A stretch of DNA of 64,000 nucleotides from Parietichytrium sp. I65-24A (GCA_012862575.1 BLSF01000039.1:187695-251694), one strand, 5' to 3'; counted from the first letter of the stretch, positions 10,383 to 20,784 are shown. Notes: generated from the sequence alone by a model not told the origin. Program-made: numbers and translations.

Positions 10383-11075
10383 CCGTATGTAAAACCAATA
10401 CACAGCTCAATTCTTATTCACTGATAAATAAATGAGTTCTCCAACGGGCTGCATCGGCACTTTTATGCACGCCAAATCATACCAAAACGATATCCAGTGC
10501 CGACCGCACTTTCTTTTTATCTTGTGCTCCAGATCTATTGTGAGGTTTTCATCGATTGCCCCCACCCTTGCCGGTTCGTCTCACAAGAACCCAGTATTGC
10601 AGTAATCAATCCAAATCAACTCAAAACTTCACGTAAATTTACTTAGGCTTAGGTGTTTAGTAGTGAGTAGCATCCTCTAGACTAACCGTGGAACCCACAT
10701 CGCAGAACGAAATCGCTGGTCCAGGGCTCCTAGCGCCCTTACTCCTATTCCTACTCACCCTCCTCCAATCCACCCAAAAGCACACTACCCGCATTAGTTT
10801 CTCAGTTCCACCACACCAAACACGCACAAACACTAACACAACCAGGACAAATTCACCGACGCGTACCCCATCGGCAAATTTCGCGCGTCCTCTCTCTCTC
10901 TCCCAAACTCTCAAACTCCCAAACTCTCAAATCACGTACAGAGACAACTCTCTCACACACTACACACTCTTGCCGCAACGAGGAGCAAGCTCCTCACTAA
11001 GAGAGTTCTCCTTTTGCAAGTTGGTCGAAGGAGAAAGGAGAAAGGAAACAGTGGCGAGAAATCTGCGTTTGGAAA
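10383..11075. other. Intergenic between S28 peptidase and RRP15
   Basis: Holds the 3' flank of the peptidase, with AATAAA at 10427-10432 shortly after its stop, and the RRP15 leader. The leader has CT-rich and CTCTCAAACTCC-like short repeats around 10890-10930. No additional gene supported. Confidence 0.55.
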
Positions 11076-11885
11076 ATGTCGAAGCGGATCACAAGGCAGC
11101 AAAAGCGCGTGGCGGAGGAGAAGCCATCGCGCGCAGAAGATAAGGAAGAGGAGGAGCAAGTGTCGGGAGATGACTTGCTTGAAAGTGGAAAGAGCAAGAG
11201 CAGGAAGAATGTAACCAAGAAGATTGCTGGCTCGGATGATGAGATTGACGAGGAGAAAGGGTCCGAAGAAGAGAATGAAGAAGATGGAGCGCAATCGGCT
11301 TTCGCGCAGACTTTGCAGAGTTTGGTGAGCTCTTCTGCACAAGAAGACGCGGATGCAGCGACGACGGTCTTGTCCAAGCGCAAGACAAAGGAGATGAAGG
11401 AGCTGGAGAAAGCTCGCGCTGAAAAACGGCAGAGGCGCGAGATTCGACTTGCCAGACTCGCCAAGAAGGAGCAGGGGCACGTGCGGCCAGAACTTGCTGA
11501 TGTTGTGTTTGAGCGCCAGCTGCGAAAGGTTGCAACAAAAGGTGTGGTGGCCCTTTTCAACGCTATTGAGGAGCACCAGATTGGCAAGAAAGAAAAGCAA
11601 ATGGACGCTGGCAAACAAGCTGGCAAGAACGTGAAAGAGGCATCTAAAGAAGGTTTCTTGGACATGCTGCGTGGCGCCGCGGCGAAGACGGAGACTTCCA
11701 AGGGCAATGCGCTAAAGCTTACCGCCTCCTCCAAGAAGCCAGAGGCTGTCGGCTGGGATGCACTTCGCGAGGACTACATGATAGGCGCCAAGATGAACGA
11801 CTTTGACAACGAAGACAAGGAGCGCGAAATTGAGGAAGAGATTGACGACCATGGCTATGCTCTTGAAGAGGAGGACGACGAGTAG
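11076..11885 (+). CDS. RRP15: Ribosome biogenesis protein RRP15
   Basis: A 269-residue nucleolar protein of the pre-60S pathway; in yeast Rrp15 is needed for processing of 27S pre-rRNA. The N-terminal ~75 residues are acidic and lysine-rich. The family core follows: a VLSKRKTKEMKELEK start, a basic helix (RAEKRQRREIRLARLAKKE), RKVATKGVVALFNAIEEHQ, FLDMLRGA, and WDALREDYMIGAKMNDFD near residues 228-245. The last ~25 residues are acidic. The start is the first ATG (11076, MSKRITRQQ). The neighbour is the unrelated S28 gene on the same strand, and the downstream gene converges. Length matches the family. Confidence 0.92.
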   Translation: MSKRITRQQKRVAEEKPSRAEDKEEEEQVSGDDLLESGKSKSRKNVTKKIAGSDDEIDEEKGSEEENEEDGAQSAFAQTLQSLVSSSAQEDADAATTVLSKRKTKEMKELEKARAEKRQRREIRLARLAKKEQGHVRPELADVVFERQLRKVATKGVVALFNAIEEHQIGKKEKQMDAGKQAGKNVKEASKEGFLDMLRGAAAKTETSKGNALKLTASSKKPEAVGWDALREDYMIGAKMNDFDNEDKEREIEEEIDDHGYALEEEDDE

Positions 11886-12189
11886 TTGTCCTCGTTTCCG
11901 GGTAGTGTCATGCTTTACCTCTTCATGTCTCTAGGCATCAATGGTTTCTCCCATCGCTCGCCCTGACGCTGTCGCCCTGACGCTGTCGGATCTGTCGGTC
12001 TGCGGCGCAAAGTGTGAGGAGTCAACGAGGTGTGCGAAGGAGGCAAAGGCGGACAAGAGGAAGATTGTTAGGTCGAATTTTTTTGTTGGCTAGCTTAGCT
12101 AGTAGAGAGTTGCTCACCAGTAGCTCCAACGAAGCCATAAAAGTTGAAAAGTCAGTGACAACAGGACTCATCATTGCGAAGAAGGTACA
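11886..12189. other. Convergent intergenic gap between RRP15 and the polycystin-like channel
   Basis: A 304-bp gap that must carry both 3' untranslated regions. I see no AATAAA on either strand and no gene. Confidence 0.6.
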
Positions 12190-14656
12190 TCACATTGAGA
12201 TAGGTATCGAGTTGACATCATCCGCGACGTCTTGCATCTCCCGAAGAGCGTTCAGGATCTGCATCTGGTTTTTAATAAGTCTGTCCAGCTGCTTTTCTAG
12301 CTTTTGCTTGGCCGCAATGTGTTTGTCTTTGAGCTGCATGAAAGCATTGTATGTGTCCTTGACGTCATACAAAATGGGCTGTTCGCTACCTTCATTGGGC
12401 TTTTGGTTGGCCTCGCTTTGCAGCGTTGCGCGATAAAATTCCCTGGCTTCGTTGATGTAGTCGAGGGTAGAAAGCAGCTCCCCACGTTTAGAGTCCACAA
12501 AGTCTTGTATTTTGTTGGCCTGCTGTGTACGAATTTTAATTTTGCAAATAGAAAAGAGATGGTCCACTTGAAAGTTGTTGACAGCCTGAAAGTTTTTCCG
12601 GTCTCCTTCGAGAGCGCCGCGCAAGGTTGCGAAATCCAGAAAATTTTCGTGGTGGTTCTTCGTGCGCTTCTTCCATGACAAGATGCGACTTAATACATCG
12701 TGCAGGGAGAACCATCCTTCCTTGCGATGGTTCACGCAGCAAAACACAGACTGTGTGATCTTCAGGCATCCTGCCGAAGAGGGCGTGCAACATCGTCCAC
12801 AAAGCCGCCGATTTCTTGATGCCCAGCTACTTGCATCCGACAGCGGAGAAAGTCCACCGTTGATGTCGCGCAGCTCAGGCTGAACGCTGTCGGTATCGTT
12901 CTTGAGGCGCTCATTGTAGACTATCCCAAAAGCTTTAAGCAATATCGCAAGATAAAGGTTTAAGAGTAGCATGTTGAAGAGCAACGTGAAGACGATCATG
13001 TACGTTGCGATAATGCGGACCAGGTTTCTGGGAATTGCGTACGAAACATTATCCATTGAGAAGTACCCCACTGATTGTAGCAGCACTGTACGAATTGCAT
13101 TCAGCACCGTCACATATCTGTACGAGAAGGCTCCAATTTCAAGTGCGAGGAAAATACCGAGACTAATGACACTCCAAAGAACGATAAAGTAAAACAGCAG
13201 CAAGTCAGGCAGAGCAACCACACCGACGCACCAGATATTCCTCAAACCGCGAAAGAGGCGTAGGTACTTAAGCCCATACACCATTCCAAAAAGTAAGAAG
13301 AAGGAGTACATGTACTGCGCACCCCAATACCAAAATGTGAAGGTCGCCGCGGACGAGGAAATTCCGTTACCGTCTTGGATCGCGTCGAGCAGAGCCTGGC
13401 TAGATGCGGCCAATATGACCCGATCGAACACGTCATAAAGAACCACGATGAACACCCCTGTTACAGCAATTTCGGCGAGCCAAGTGAAAGCTCTTGGCCA
13501 GATGGAGCTTTTATCATCAAAGGTCGAGGTCGAGAACATACTATTAGATTCTTCCGAAACAAAATCAGCACAGACCAGCACCCCTTTAAAGGTCAACTTA
13601 CTTCCAAGATTTTTGGGCCAGAGTCGAGGCTTTATAGATGTTGATTGCGACAAAGAGAATGCGCAAGACTGATGCCATCGCCGTCAGTACTCCAAACACG
13701 TACAGAGTATAATCCACCCCAACGCCACTGTTGAAGAACGGCGCGGAGACGATCTCCGCGTTTGGATTTACCAGCCCCGAGGGGAAAAATTCTATTAAAA
13801 GCCTCGCGTAGGTTACCACATTTGTGTTTGGTGTGAAAAATGTTGCAGAGATTATGAGTGCGGCGGTTTGCCTGCGTATCATACAGTTCACCGAGGTGTC
13901 GGATGCGTTCACTCCGCCCACACAGAATAAATTCAAAAGCTTGTTTCGAACGCTTGTGTCGGTGTTGGCAATCTCGTCACTCGGGACCTCCGATATAAGG
14001 CAGTCCTCCACAAAGCCTGAGCCGGGGTAGATATTGAATGTGGTAAGGAATGGCGTTTCGCCGGTCGAGCTTGCATCTTGCCAAAGGAAGCAGCTGTTGT
14101 TTCTATTCTCCGTGAGAAACGAATATTCGGGAACGCAGTCTAAGCTGCGCATCGCCTCTGAGGCGGCTGGTGAATCCGGCGGCCCACGCCACTTGCAGTG
14201 CTTTCCTGGTGAAACCTCGACTGTTCGGAAACGAACACCCCACAAGAGAGTATTCTCGCGCTGGATAGTCGTGTAGTTGCTCGCCGCGAATTCGGTGGGA
14301 CTGAGCAGTGCCGGGTAAATGACATTCATGATGTACTGATGCACATCGGCTTGGGACTTAATGCTGTAAAACAGGCCCGTTGAAGCTGTGGAATCCGTCG
14401 GGAAAGCTTGCTGCAGCAGCAACTCCTCGACCGCCCGCTGCGTGTCTCCGATCTGACCAGAGTGGAACTGCAGCGTCATCAAAATAACAAGCATTAGCAT
14501 GGCAACGGTATGCACCAAGCACTCTTTCACCTGATAATTGCTGTAAAGCCTGGCTTGCACATCATGCACGAGCTGGTGATACGGCACGCAATATCCCCTA
14601 TAGTCCTTCGCACCGGCGTAGTCTTTCTTGTACTGCAGCTTCCTCCGGCTCTCCAT
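12190..14656 (-). CDS. Polycystin (PKD2/TRPP)-like cation channel, two exons
   Basis: An 801-residue six-TM channel encoded by 14656-13602 joined to 13540-12190. TM1 is at ~46-64, followed by a ~250-residue extracellular polycystin-type domain (WGVRFRTVEV, and VTYARLLIEFFPSG near the end). Then come S2 at ~313-340, S3, S4 with FGLKYLRLFRG-like basic residues, S5, a pore helix (LNAIRTVLLQSVGYF) and S6 (FNMLLLNLYLAILLKAF). The C-terminus ends in coiled coil (KQKLEKQLDRLIKNQMQILNAL). Without splicing the frame stops right after SWK, while the downstream piece continues the same topology, so this is one gene. The candidate filter carries Gly510-Tyr-Phe where polycystins usually have an acidic LGDF-type sequence. 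Family members conduct calcium and other cations in cilia, ER or plasma membrane. The start is ATG 14656; the frame extends only 9 bp further to a GTG. Confidence 0.88.
13541..13601 (-). other. Spliceosomal intron (61 bp) in the polycystin-like gene
   Basis: Donor GTAAGT, acceptor AATAG, with a CTGAT branch-like motif. It splits an Asn codon as AA|T and restores frame exactly (1055 + 1351 coding bases = 802 codons). The nearer AG at GGAAG would bring an immediate stop, so the AATAG acceptor is chosen. Confidence 0.85.
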
Positions 14657-15059
14657 GATACTCACAAGCCCGTGTTTCTCTCTCTCTCTCTCTCTACCCT
14701 TAAATATATACTGCTCTCAACTCCAATCCCACGTTCGAGCACGCAGCTCGTCAGCTCGTCAGCTTGTCACCTCTTGCAAGTCGAAATTATGCTCAGACTG
14801 ATACTCCCCAAGACACAATGAACGCATTCAGCTGCGAGACCACGATTTCCACATCTGCACTTTTCCCCGCGTCTCTCAATAGATCTGTGTTGATTACCGT
14901 TCTTCTCTGTCCCTTTCGCTCTCCCCGTTGCCGAGTTGCCAAGTTGCCAAGTTGCTTCCCTCCAATAACGTCATACTTGCAATACTTGCCCACATTTGCC
15001 CACAATAAGATCACTTCTAACCAACTACTCTCAGCACCAACGTGACAGGTACCCCACTG

Positions 15060-15067
15060 TGACGTCA
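15060..15067. promoter_or_regulatory. CRE-type bZIP palindrome TGACGTCA
   Basis: A perfect CRE in the divergent promoter region, between the two TATA-like elements. A second perfect CRE occurs upstream of the SNF2 gene at 3024. Confidence 0.35.
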
Positions 15068-15274
15068 AACTCACGTTCATATTGCACATTATGCGTCACA
15101 ATGATGTTTGCGTTACAGAATTGGAAAGACACCGTTACCAGCACATCTCTTCATAAGCCCCATCTACCAAACTCGCTAATCTCGTGGGAACAGCAGAACC
15201 CATTTCAGGTACTAGTAGCTGCTGGTGTTTACGTTAAGCATCTGGTTTCCCAAGTGTGTCCTCGCAACGCGAGA

Positions 15275-15286
15275 CGTTACGTAACG
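15275..15286. promoter_or_regulatory. 12-bp palindrome CGTTACGTAACG
   Basis: A perfect inverted repeat centred on TTACGTAA, a PAR-bZIP/C/EBP-like core. It ends 36 bp before the TATATATA at 15323, a spacing typical of a promoter-proximal activator site. Probably serves the multipass protein gene. Confidence 0.4.
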
Positions 15287-15322
15287 GCGTAAACTGCCGG
15301 TAACGGAAGTCGCGCACCACAG

Positions 15323-15330
15323 TATATATA
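15323..15330 (+). promoter_or_regulatory. TATA-like element TATATATA
   Basis: AT-only octamer in otherwise mixed sequence. If used, transcription would begin near 15350-15360 and leave a leader of ~480 bases before ATG 15832. Confidence 0.4.
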
Positions 15331-15831
15331 ACACACCTTTGCATAGATTGGCAGTTTGTTGAAAAAAAAATAGCTGTTACGCAGCGGAGAAGGAGGGAAA
15401 TTTTAAGTGCGTCAACTGAAAAGAGCGAAGAGGAGCACGAGAAAGTGACAAACAAAGTGGAGAATAAGAGGTCGAGGAGCTGAGAGTATCTGGCGCTGCT
15501 GCTGTGGCGGAACACCGAAAGCTCCTGCTGTTCCGGTGTGGTGCAGTCAAGCCGTCAAGCCGTTAAGCCGAGCGTTTGAAAATCTGTCGGAGGTTTTGAA
15601 GTTGTTGTTGGAGTTGGAGTTTCCCGTGATAAATTTGCAGAGTTTGGTGGGAAACGCGAGGCTTTTGCTTGGCTTAAAGGCTGGACTGGGTGCAACAGTT
15701 TTGCTGAAGCAGCATTGGGGCGGATTGCAACAGTTGCGCCTGCTGGAGTGGCTTGGATGCGTTGAAAGTGGTTGATCGCGATTGGCTGTCACACCAAGTT
15801 GTGAATAAGGCGCCTGAATTAGGGAGGAAAG

Positions 15832-18800
15832 ATGGCTAAAGTAAGAAGGCGCGGCATGCGCGGCATTGACTTTACACGGGAGGAGCGGCAAAGGGCGGAG
15901 CTGCTGCGCAAAGCAGAGCGGGGCAAAGTTCAACTTGGTTTCGCGCCTAAAATTCGCCTGCATTTACATTGGATGTACAGTGGGCCAGTCAGTGCAGTGC
16001 TATGGATAGGCTGGATTTTAGGATTTGTATTGCCGCTTTCAGTTCTCGCGCCAGTTGGCTTCTGGAACAATAGATTGGGTCTGGTGGATGCCGCTGTGAT
16101 CATGTTCACTTTCGTGGGGCTGCTCTTGTGCAACGCGTTCTGCATCACTCAAGCAAGACAGAGCATTCTTTACTTTGAAAAGGCGCAGATCGAGCGATTT
16201 GCGCCTATGCGCTCCTTGTTGGAGGGGTGGCTTCGATCAACCAGCCCTGTTGAAGTTCAAAGATTCCAGGCCGTGGTTCGCAAGATCATTCGCCAGAATC
16301 TGAACGCATCAAAGCGGCGTACACTCAAGACCTTTTACGTCATCCCGTGCTGTGGTCGAAGCCGGCACGGACGGCTGCTATGCTGGAAAGGAGAGCTCTC
16401 CAAGCACGTTGTGTTCTCGATCTTCGTTCTGGTACCTATCTTTGTAATGCTTCCCCTAGGGTTCAGCTCGGGAGACTATAGCTACACCATTCGGAAGACA
16501 CAGATTGCTAAAGTCCTCTATTCAGTCACCGGATTAAGCGTTGCAGCCTACTGTCTGTGGAAGCTTTTGCACTTGTGGCGCTGGGCGAAGAATTTGCTCA
16601 GAGGAAAAAAAAACTCCAGGCGAAAGCAAAGCACTGTATTTGGAAGACGAACAGACCGAAACACAACTCAGAGTCGTGGACCTGCCGGAGGAGGTCTTTC
16701 GGGTTCGGAAGACCCACAGCGCGCACAGCAGCAAAACTTGCGCGACATGCTCCAAGAGTCAGCTGGTTTCCTGCCAACCTGGATTCATTTTGAGGCTTTT
16801 GTGCTGTGGTGGGCCGTGATTTTGCCTCTCACCTTCATTTTGTCGCTCGCCCAATATCAGCTCCAACTCACGGATATTCAGGTTGATTCAGCGTCAGTGA
16901 AAAACAATTTGAAGGGTATTGCGTTTAGCTTTGCAGCGATTTTCATCACAATCAATATGCTGTTGTGGTCCTTGTCCCATAGAACCCAGCTCCATTTCAC
17001 GGACAAGGAGCTTGACGATTATATTGAGGAAGAAGTTGCAGTGTATTCACTGTGCGTACAGAAACGCTGGCCGTTGCACCGAGTCGGGGACTATCCGCAT
17101 TTTTCCATCGGGGAGGGAGTCACGACGAAAGGAGTCCAATACCACAGCAACACGAGCTACCCCATCATCGTTCGTCGACTGTACACCAACTTGATTGCTA
17201 CGGTTGGTATACCAATCATCCTTCTCATCATTCTTTTGAACACGCTCTCCGCAGCTTCGATGAGCAGTGTTTTTGTGTACATTGTAATGGCGCTAATTAT
17301 CAGCCCGGTAATTGCGATTGTCTTCTACGGCGGGAAAATGCTCTGGGATGTCGTCCCTAGAAAACAAAAGCACGCGCTACCGTGGGTGATGATGTGGTTG
17401 GCATCGTGCATAGCTCTTCCGCTGCTGGGCTCGATACTTATCTTCCGTTACTACACGGAGTCGGCCTACCTCGGAGCCATATTGTTGACATTTCCGGTGG
17501 TGCTGTTCTGTGTGAGTCTTGCGATATGGGTCCGTTTGGAATGGGCAGGTCTTCGAACTTGGGCTAGCCAAGTGACTATAGAGACCTCTTGGCTGAAGGA
17601 CGTTTGCACTTCGCTGTGGAAAGTTTGCCTGGGGTGTTTAACGGGGCTTGACATCCTGCTCATCATTTTGAGCTTGGTACTAAGCACAAAGAATGGGTTG
17701 GGCGTTCTTCTCGCGCTCTCACTCGTGTCCAACATGTTCCTCTTCCTCTTCATCCTAAGTGCGATTGGGGCTGGAGTGATGCGAAGCGATGCTGGTGCTG
17801 CGAGAGTCATGCCCGTCGCGTCAATCCTACTCCGGTGGTCTATCTTTGTTGCAGCCTGGTTCCAGCTGTTTAATGTAAGTGGTACTGAGAGTATGGCGGT
17901 TGCGGAGTCATTTCGCACCTATGCCGTGATGCTCAGCACCTTGGCAGCTCTTTTTATCCTGGCCCATTCGTACCAGATGCTGAAGGTGTACAAGATCAAG
18001 CTCAAGTATGGGTACTTTCCGGAGGAATGGGAGCTAGCAGAAGCACGACCGCGCGGGGTCTGCGAGGAGGCCACCAAAGTAATCACGTACCCCACAGAGT
18101 GGATAGAAGAGGATCTCAGAAAGCGAAAACTGATCGAGCCATCTGCAAAAGAGCTCTTGGCTATGTACATGGACCCCTCTCTCGGCATAAATGAGCGCCT
18201 GAGCCTCAAGACAAGGGTAGTGATGGTGTGCTCCTCGGAGCCCGCATCCAGGACCGAACTAGAAACAATGCTTGAAAACGCCATCGCCAGAGATGTCGAG
18301 CAAATTGCTATGCTCGACAGGAAACTCAAAGATCGTATGATGCAGGAGGTGCATCTTTCCCACGACAAGGACCGCGTTGTAAAGTTCAAGTTTGAGGGGA
18401 CAGTGGCGCACGAGATTTCAAAGAATTTACAAGAGGAAATCAACTCTTTCACATCTGCCGAAACCCAAGAAGCGGCCAAGTCGAGCTCCGCGCAAGGGAA
18501 GGCGTTGGGAGAAAACCAAGTTGGCGTCAGTCTTGACGGCGCTGAGGAGGTTGGACTGGCGGGCTCGCGCAAGAGACGGTCAGATTCTGAGGATTCTCTA
18601 GCCTCCTCGTCATCAAGCGACTCCGTCTCAACGGATGGGGGTGACGACGGAGAGTCAGAAAACGGCGCTGGGCAGGATTTTGTCAACATTCCCGCACAGT
18701 TTCAAGACAATCCATACATCAGGGCATTCGAGGTGGCCCGCATCGACTCGTGGACGCACCATCTATACATTCCAAAATCGAAAGTATTTCAGTTCGGAAA

Positions 18801-19257
18801 GTTGCCACCTTTCAAGCGGCCAAACTGCCTCCTGCTAATCGACAGCATCAAGTATGCTCTGGTTCTCGTGGGATATCGGACTTGCCGAGCGGAGGAGATC
18901 CCGCTTGCTTGGGTTGAGCTGGTGGAATGGACCATGCTCCCAGCTGAGGAAAAGGCACATCTGCAACTCAGAATCGTGTTTCTGCGGCCTCCAAGTCAGA
19001 GCTGTCTCACCTCGAACGATCGGAAACGCAGATCGTACACCGTGTTTTTCAAAACCCAAGAGGAGCGTGACAGATTCTGCCTTATTCTCTACCGTCTGGT
19101 TTGTGTGAGCTCCCGCTCGACAGGGAGTAACGAGCGCGCCAAACGAGTCAATTTTATGTTCAGTGAGGAAGGGAAAATCTACAGGGTTCAAACACCTCAG
19201 GCAAGCAAACAGGTGCGTCACCGTGGCCCAAAGCATGTTGAACTCTCAACGATGTAG
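15832..19257 (+). CDS. Large multipass membrane protein with a C-terminal PH-like region, function unknown
   Basis: A 1141-residue protein I cannot assign. After a basic cytosolic start there are about fourteen hydrophobic spans between residues ~54 and ~717: the first at 54-77 and 86-107, the last around 697-717. A charged loop (KNSRRKQSTVFGRRTDR) separates spans 4 and 5. Residues ~720-955 are soluble, with a Ser/Asp/Glu-rich linker (SDSEDSLASSSSSDS). Residues ~958-1095 resemble a PH/GRAM-like beta domain in alternating pattern (HHLYIPKSKVFQF, CLLLIDSIKYALVLVGY, YTVFFKTQEERDRFCLILYRL). No channel, transporter or enzymatic signature was recognised. The ATG at 15832 opens a continuous frame with no intron. 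A lipid-linked or scaffolding role is possible only by analogy with other TM plus PH proteins. Confidence 0.85.
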   Translation: MAKVRRRGMRGIDFTREERQRAELLRKAERGKVQLGFAPKIRLHLHWMYSGPVSAVLWIGWILGFVLPLSVLAPVGFWNNRLGLVDAAVIMFTFVGLLLCNAFCITQARQSILYFEKAQIERFAPMRSLLEGWLRSTSPVEVQRFQAVVRKIIRQNLNASKRRTLKTFYVIPCCGRSRHGRLLCWKGELSKHVVFSIFVLVPIFVMLPLGFSSGDYSYTIRKTQIAKVLYSVTGLSVAAYCLWKLLHLWRWAKNLLRGKKNSRRKQSTVFGRRTDRNTTQSRGPAGGGLSGSEDPQRAQQQNLRDMLQESAGFLPTWIHFEAFVLWWAVILPLTFILSLAQYQLQLTDIQVDSASVKNNLKGIAFSFAAIFITINMLLWSLSHRTQLHFTDKELDDYIEEEVAVYSLCVQKRWPLHRVGDYPHFSIGEGVTTKGVQYHSNTSYPIIVRRLYTNLIATVGIPIILLIILLNTLSAASMSSVFVYIVMALIISPVIAIVFYGGKMLWDVVPRKQKHALPWVMMWLASCIALPLLGSILIFRYYTESAYLGAILLTFPVVLFCVSLAIWVRLEWAGLRTWASQVTIETSWLKDVCTSLWKVCLGCLTGLDILLIILSLVLSTKNGLGVLLALSLVSNMFLFLFILSAIGAGVMRSDAGAARVMPVASILLRWSIFVAAWFQLFNVSGTESMAVAESFRTYAVMLSTLAALFILAHSYQMLKVYKIKLKYGYFPEEWELAEARPRGVCEEATKVITYPTEWIEEDLRKRKLIEPSAKELLAMYMDPSLGINERLSLKTRVVMVCSSEPASRTELETMLENAIARDVEQIAMLDRKLKDRMMQEVHLSHDKDRVVKFKFEGTVAHEISKNLQEEINSFTSAETQEAAKSSSAQGKALGENQVGVSLDGAEEVGLAGSRKRRSDSEDSLASSSSSDSVSTDGGDDGESENGAGQDFVNIPAQFQDNPYIRAFEVARIDSWTHHLYIPKSKVFQFGKLPPFKRPNCLLLIDSIKYALVLVGYRTCRAEEIPLAWVELVEWTMLPAEEKAHLQLRIVFLRPPSQSCLTSNDRKRRSYTVFFKTQEERDRFCLILYRLVCVSSRSTGSNERAKRVNFMFSEEGKIYRVQTPQASKQVRHRGPKHVELSTM

Positions 19258-19431
19258 TCTTGATTTCTTTGAATGAAAGAAACAATAATGTAATGTGTAA
19301 GTAAAAACCAATTTTGTGTCTCAAGTGAGCAATTTTCAGTCATTCACACAGTCAATCATGATGATCAATCGCGATGTGCTGTCAAACGCGAAAATAATGT
19401 CAATAATTAATGGATGGCCTTGAATAATCAA

Positions 19432-20784
19432 TCAAGAGAGATTGGCCAGACCAGGAATGATCTTCTCGTAAATGTCAATGCCTTTCAGGAAGGTTTCCGT
19501 CTCCAGGTACTCATTGTGCTCGTGCAGCATAATTTCAGATCCGCTCATTGGGGAGAAGCCGAATGCAGAGATATCTTTCATGCGAATGTATCTACTGTCA
19601 GTGCCAGCCGGGAAGATCTCAGGGACAGCTTGTAGCTCCGCGCTTTCACAGGCCCCGTGAAAAGCCTTCCACCACTTGTTCTTCTCCGGGTCCGGAGAGG
19701 TGACGGCGTGACGGTAGTCCTCGAATTTACCGGTGTTTGGGTCGATCGTCCAGCTCATGCCCTCCTCCTTGGTCCACTCATCGAGCATGGCTTTGACTTC
19801 CTCCATCGGCATGGTCACAGGAACGCGGATATCAAAACCGGCCATGGCTTTGTTGGGAATGACATTGATGGAAAACGTCTTGCCGCCGTCCGTCGTCACT
19901 CCCGCTTGCAGCATAGTGAGGTTGATGGTCATCACATCGCCGAGTTTCTTCGCCTCGCAGTGCTTACATCCAGTGTCATTCTCATTCTCGCTCGCTCCAC
20001 TGCCCTGCTGGACCCCCGACGCGCCGCCATACCCGAGCTTGGCTTCCTCCTCCTTGCGGCGCTGGAGGGCCTTGTTGGCCATGTTGATCAGCTTTTCAGC
20101 CGCCGTGTTCTTAATGAACCTACTGCCGTGGCCAGTGGGTCCATTTGCGGTGACCAGCACCCACATGGGATGCCTTTCGCCGTAAAACACCGTGTTCTTC
20201 CCGGCCTCCGGGGTTGCCAGCCCTTCGTCCAACGCCACGCCAATATTCGGCATCAACCTCTGGAACTCGCCGCTGGAGATGAGTGCGCCCATGCCGTCCT
20301 TGCCTCCAATCTCTTCATCCGGGACGAACGACATGAACAAATCGCGCTGGAAGATCGGCTTGCTCGCTCCGTCAGCCCGCGCCTTCTCGCACATTCGCGC
20401 CACGGACAGAATGTACTGCATCACCACGCACTTCATATCCTGCGTCCCTCGCCCGTAGATCCTTCCGTCCTTCTCCACCGCGTCCCACGGGTCTGTGTCC
20501 CAGAACTCGGTCATCGCCGGCACCACATCGTAGTGGGAGTTCAGCAGCACTCCCTCCAGCGAAGGGTCCGCGCCAGGCAGGCGTCCCACCACGATGGGCT
20601 TGTTGGCCACGGGCGACACCACCGTCAGCTCCATGTCCGGGATCAGGGACTTGCACACATTCACGATCCAGTCGCAGCATTCTTGGTACGCGCCTGTGTG
20701 AGGACCCTCGAAACTCACCGTGCGGATCCTCAGAAGCTCTTTGAACAGCTCCACCGCGCGACTGTCTGACACCGCGTCCGTCAT
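19432..20784 (-). CDS. M20-family metallopeptidase, aminoacylase-1-like
   Basis: A 450-residue cytosolic zinc amidohydrolase that likely releases free amino acids from N-acyl amino acids. Metal and catalytic residues are present in order: His84 and Asp86 in NSHYDVVP, the bridging Asp116 in GRGTQDMK, the Glu pair 157/158 in PDEEIGG, an Asp in ALDEG and a C-terminal His in LHEHNEYL. The dimerisation lid (GPTGHGSRF, NVIPNKAMAGFDIRVP) also fits M20A. There is a lineage-specific Gly/Ser/Cys insertion (SGVQQGSGASENEND) before the lid. Human ACY1 is about 40 residues shorter, which this insertion explains. The frame runs on to 20865 through a TTG; the first ATG, 20784 (MTDAVSDS), gives the expected N-terminus. 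It converges with the multipass gene, only 174 bp between stops. Confidence 0.9.
   Translation of the reverse strand: MTDAVSDSRAVELFKELLRIRTVSFEGPHTGAYQECCDWIVNVCKSLIPDMELTVVSPVANKPIVVGRLPGADPSLEGVLLNSHYDVVPAMTEFWDTDPWDAVEKDGRIYGRGTQDMKCVVMQYILSVARMCEKARADGASKPIFQRDLFMSFVPDEEIGGKDGMGALISSGEFQRLMPNIGVALDEGLATPEAGKNTVFYGERHPMWVLVTANGPTGHGSRFIKNTAAEKLINMANKALQRRKEEEAKLGYGGASGVQQGSGASENENDTGCKHCEAKKLGDVMTINLTMLQAGVTTDGGKTFSINVIPNKAMAGFDIRVPVTMPMEEVKAMLDEWTKEEGMSWTIDPNTGKFEDYRHAVTSPDPEKNKWWKAFHGACESAELQAVPEIFPAGTDSRYIRMKDISAFGFSPMSGSEIMLHEHNEYLETETFLKGIDIYEKIIPGLANLS

Larger units (their letters stand above)
14657..15831. other. Divergent intergenic region: polycystin-like gene and the multipass protein
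   Basis: No gene supported. It carries TATA-like elements on both sides (about 14701-14712 for the leftward gene, 15323-15330 for the rightward one), a CT repeat at ~14677-14694, a CRE at 15060-15067 and a 12-bp palindrome at 15275-15286. A 79-residue open frame at 15536-15775 starts with GTG and looks like leader sequence. Confidence 0.6.

Noticed and set aside
13541-13653. Polycystin-like gene as two separate genes
   Set aside because: A 61-bp GT-AG intron joins them in frame and gives one complete six-TM topology.
15536-15775. 79-codon Leu-rich frame before the multipass gene
   Set aside because: Starts with GTG, has no ATG and lies between the TATA element and the next start codon, so it is likely leader.
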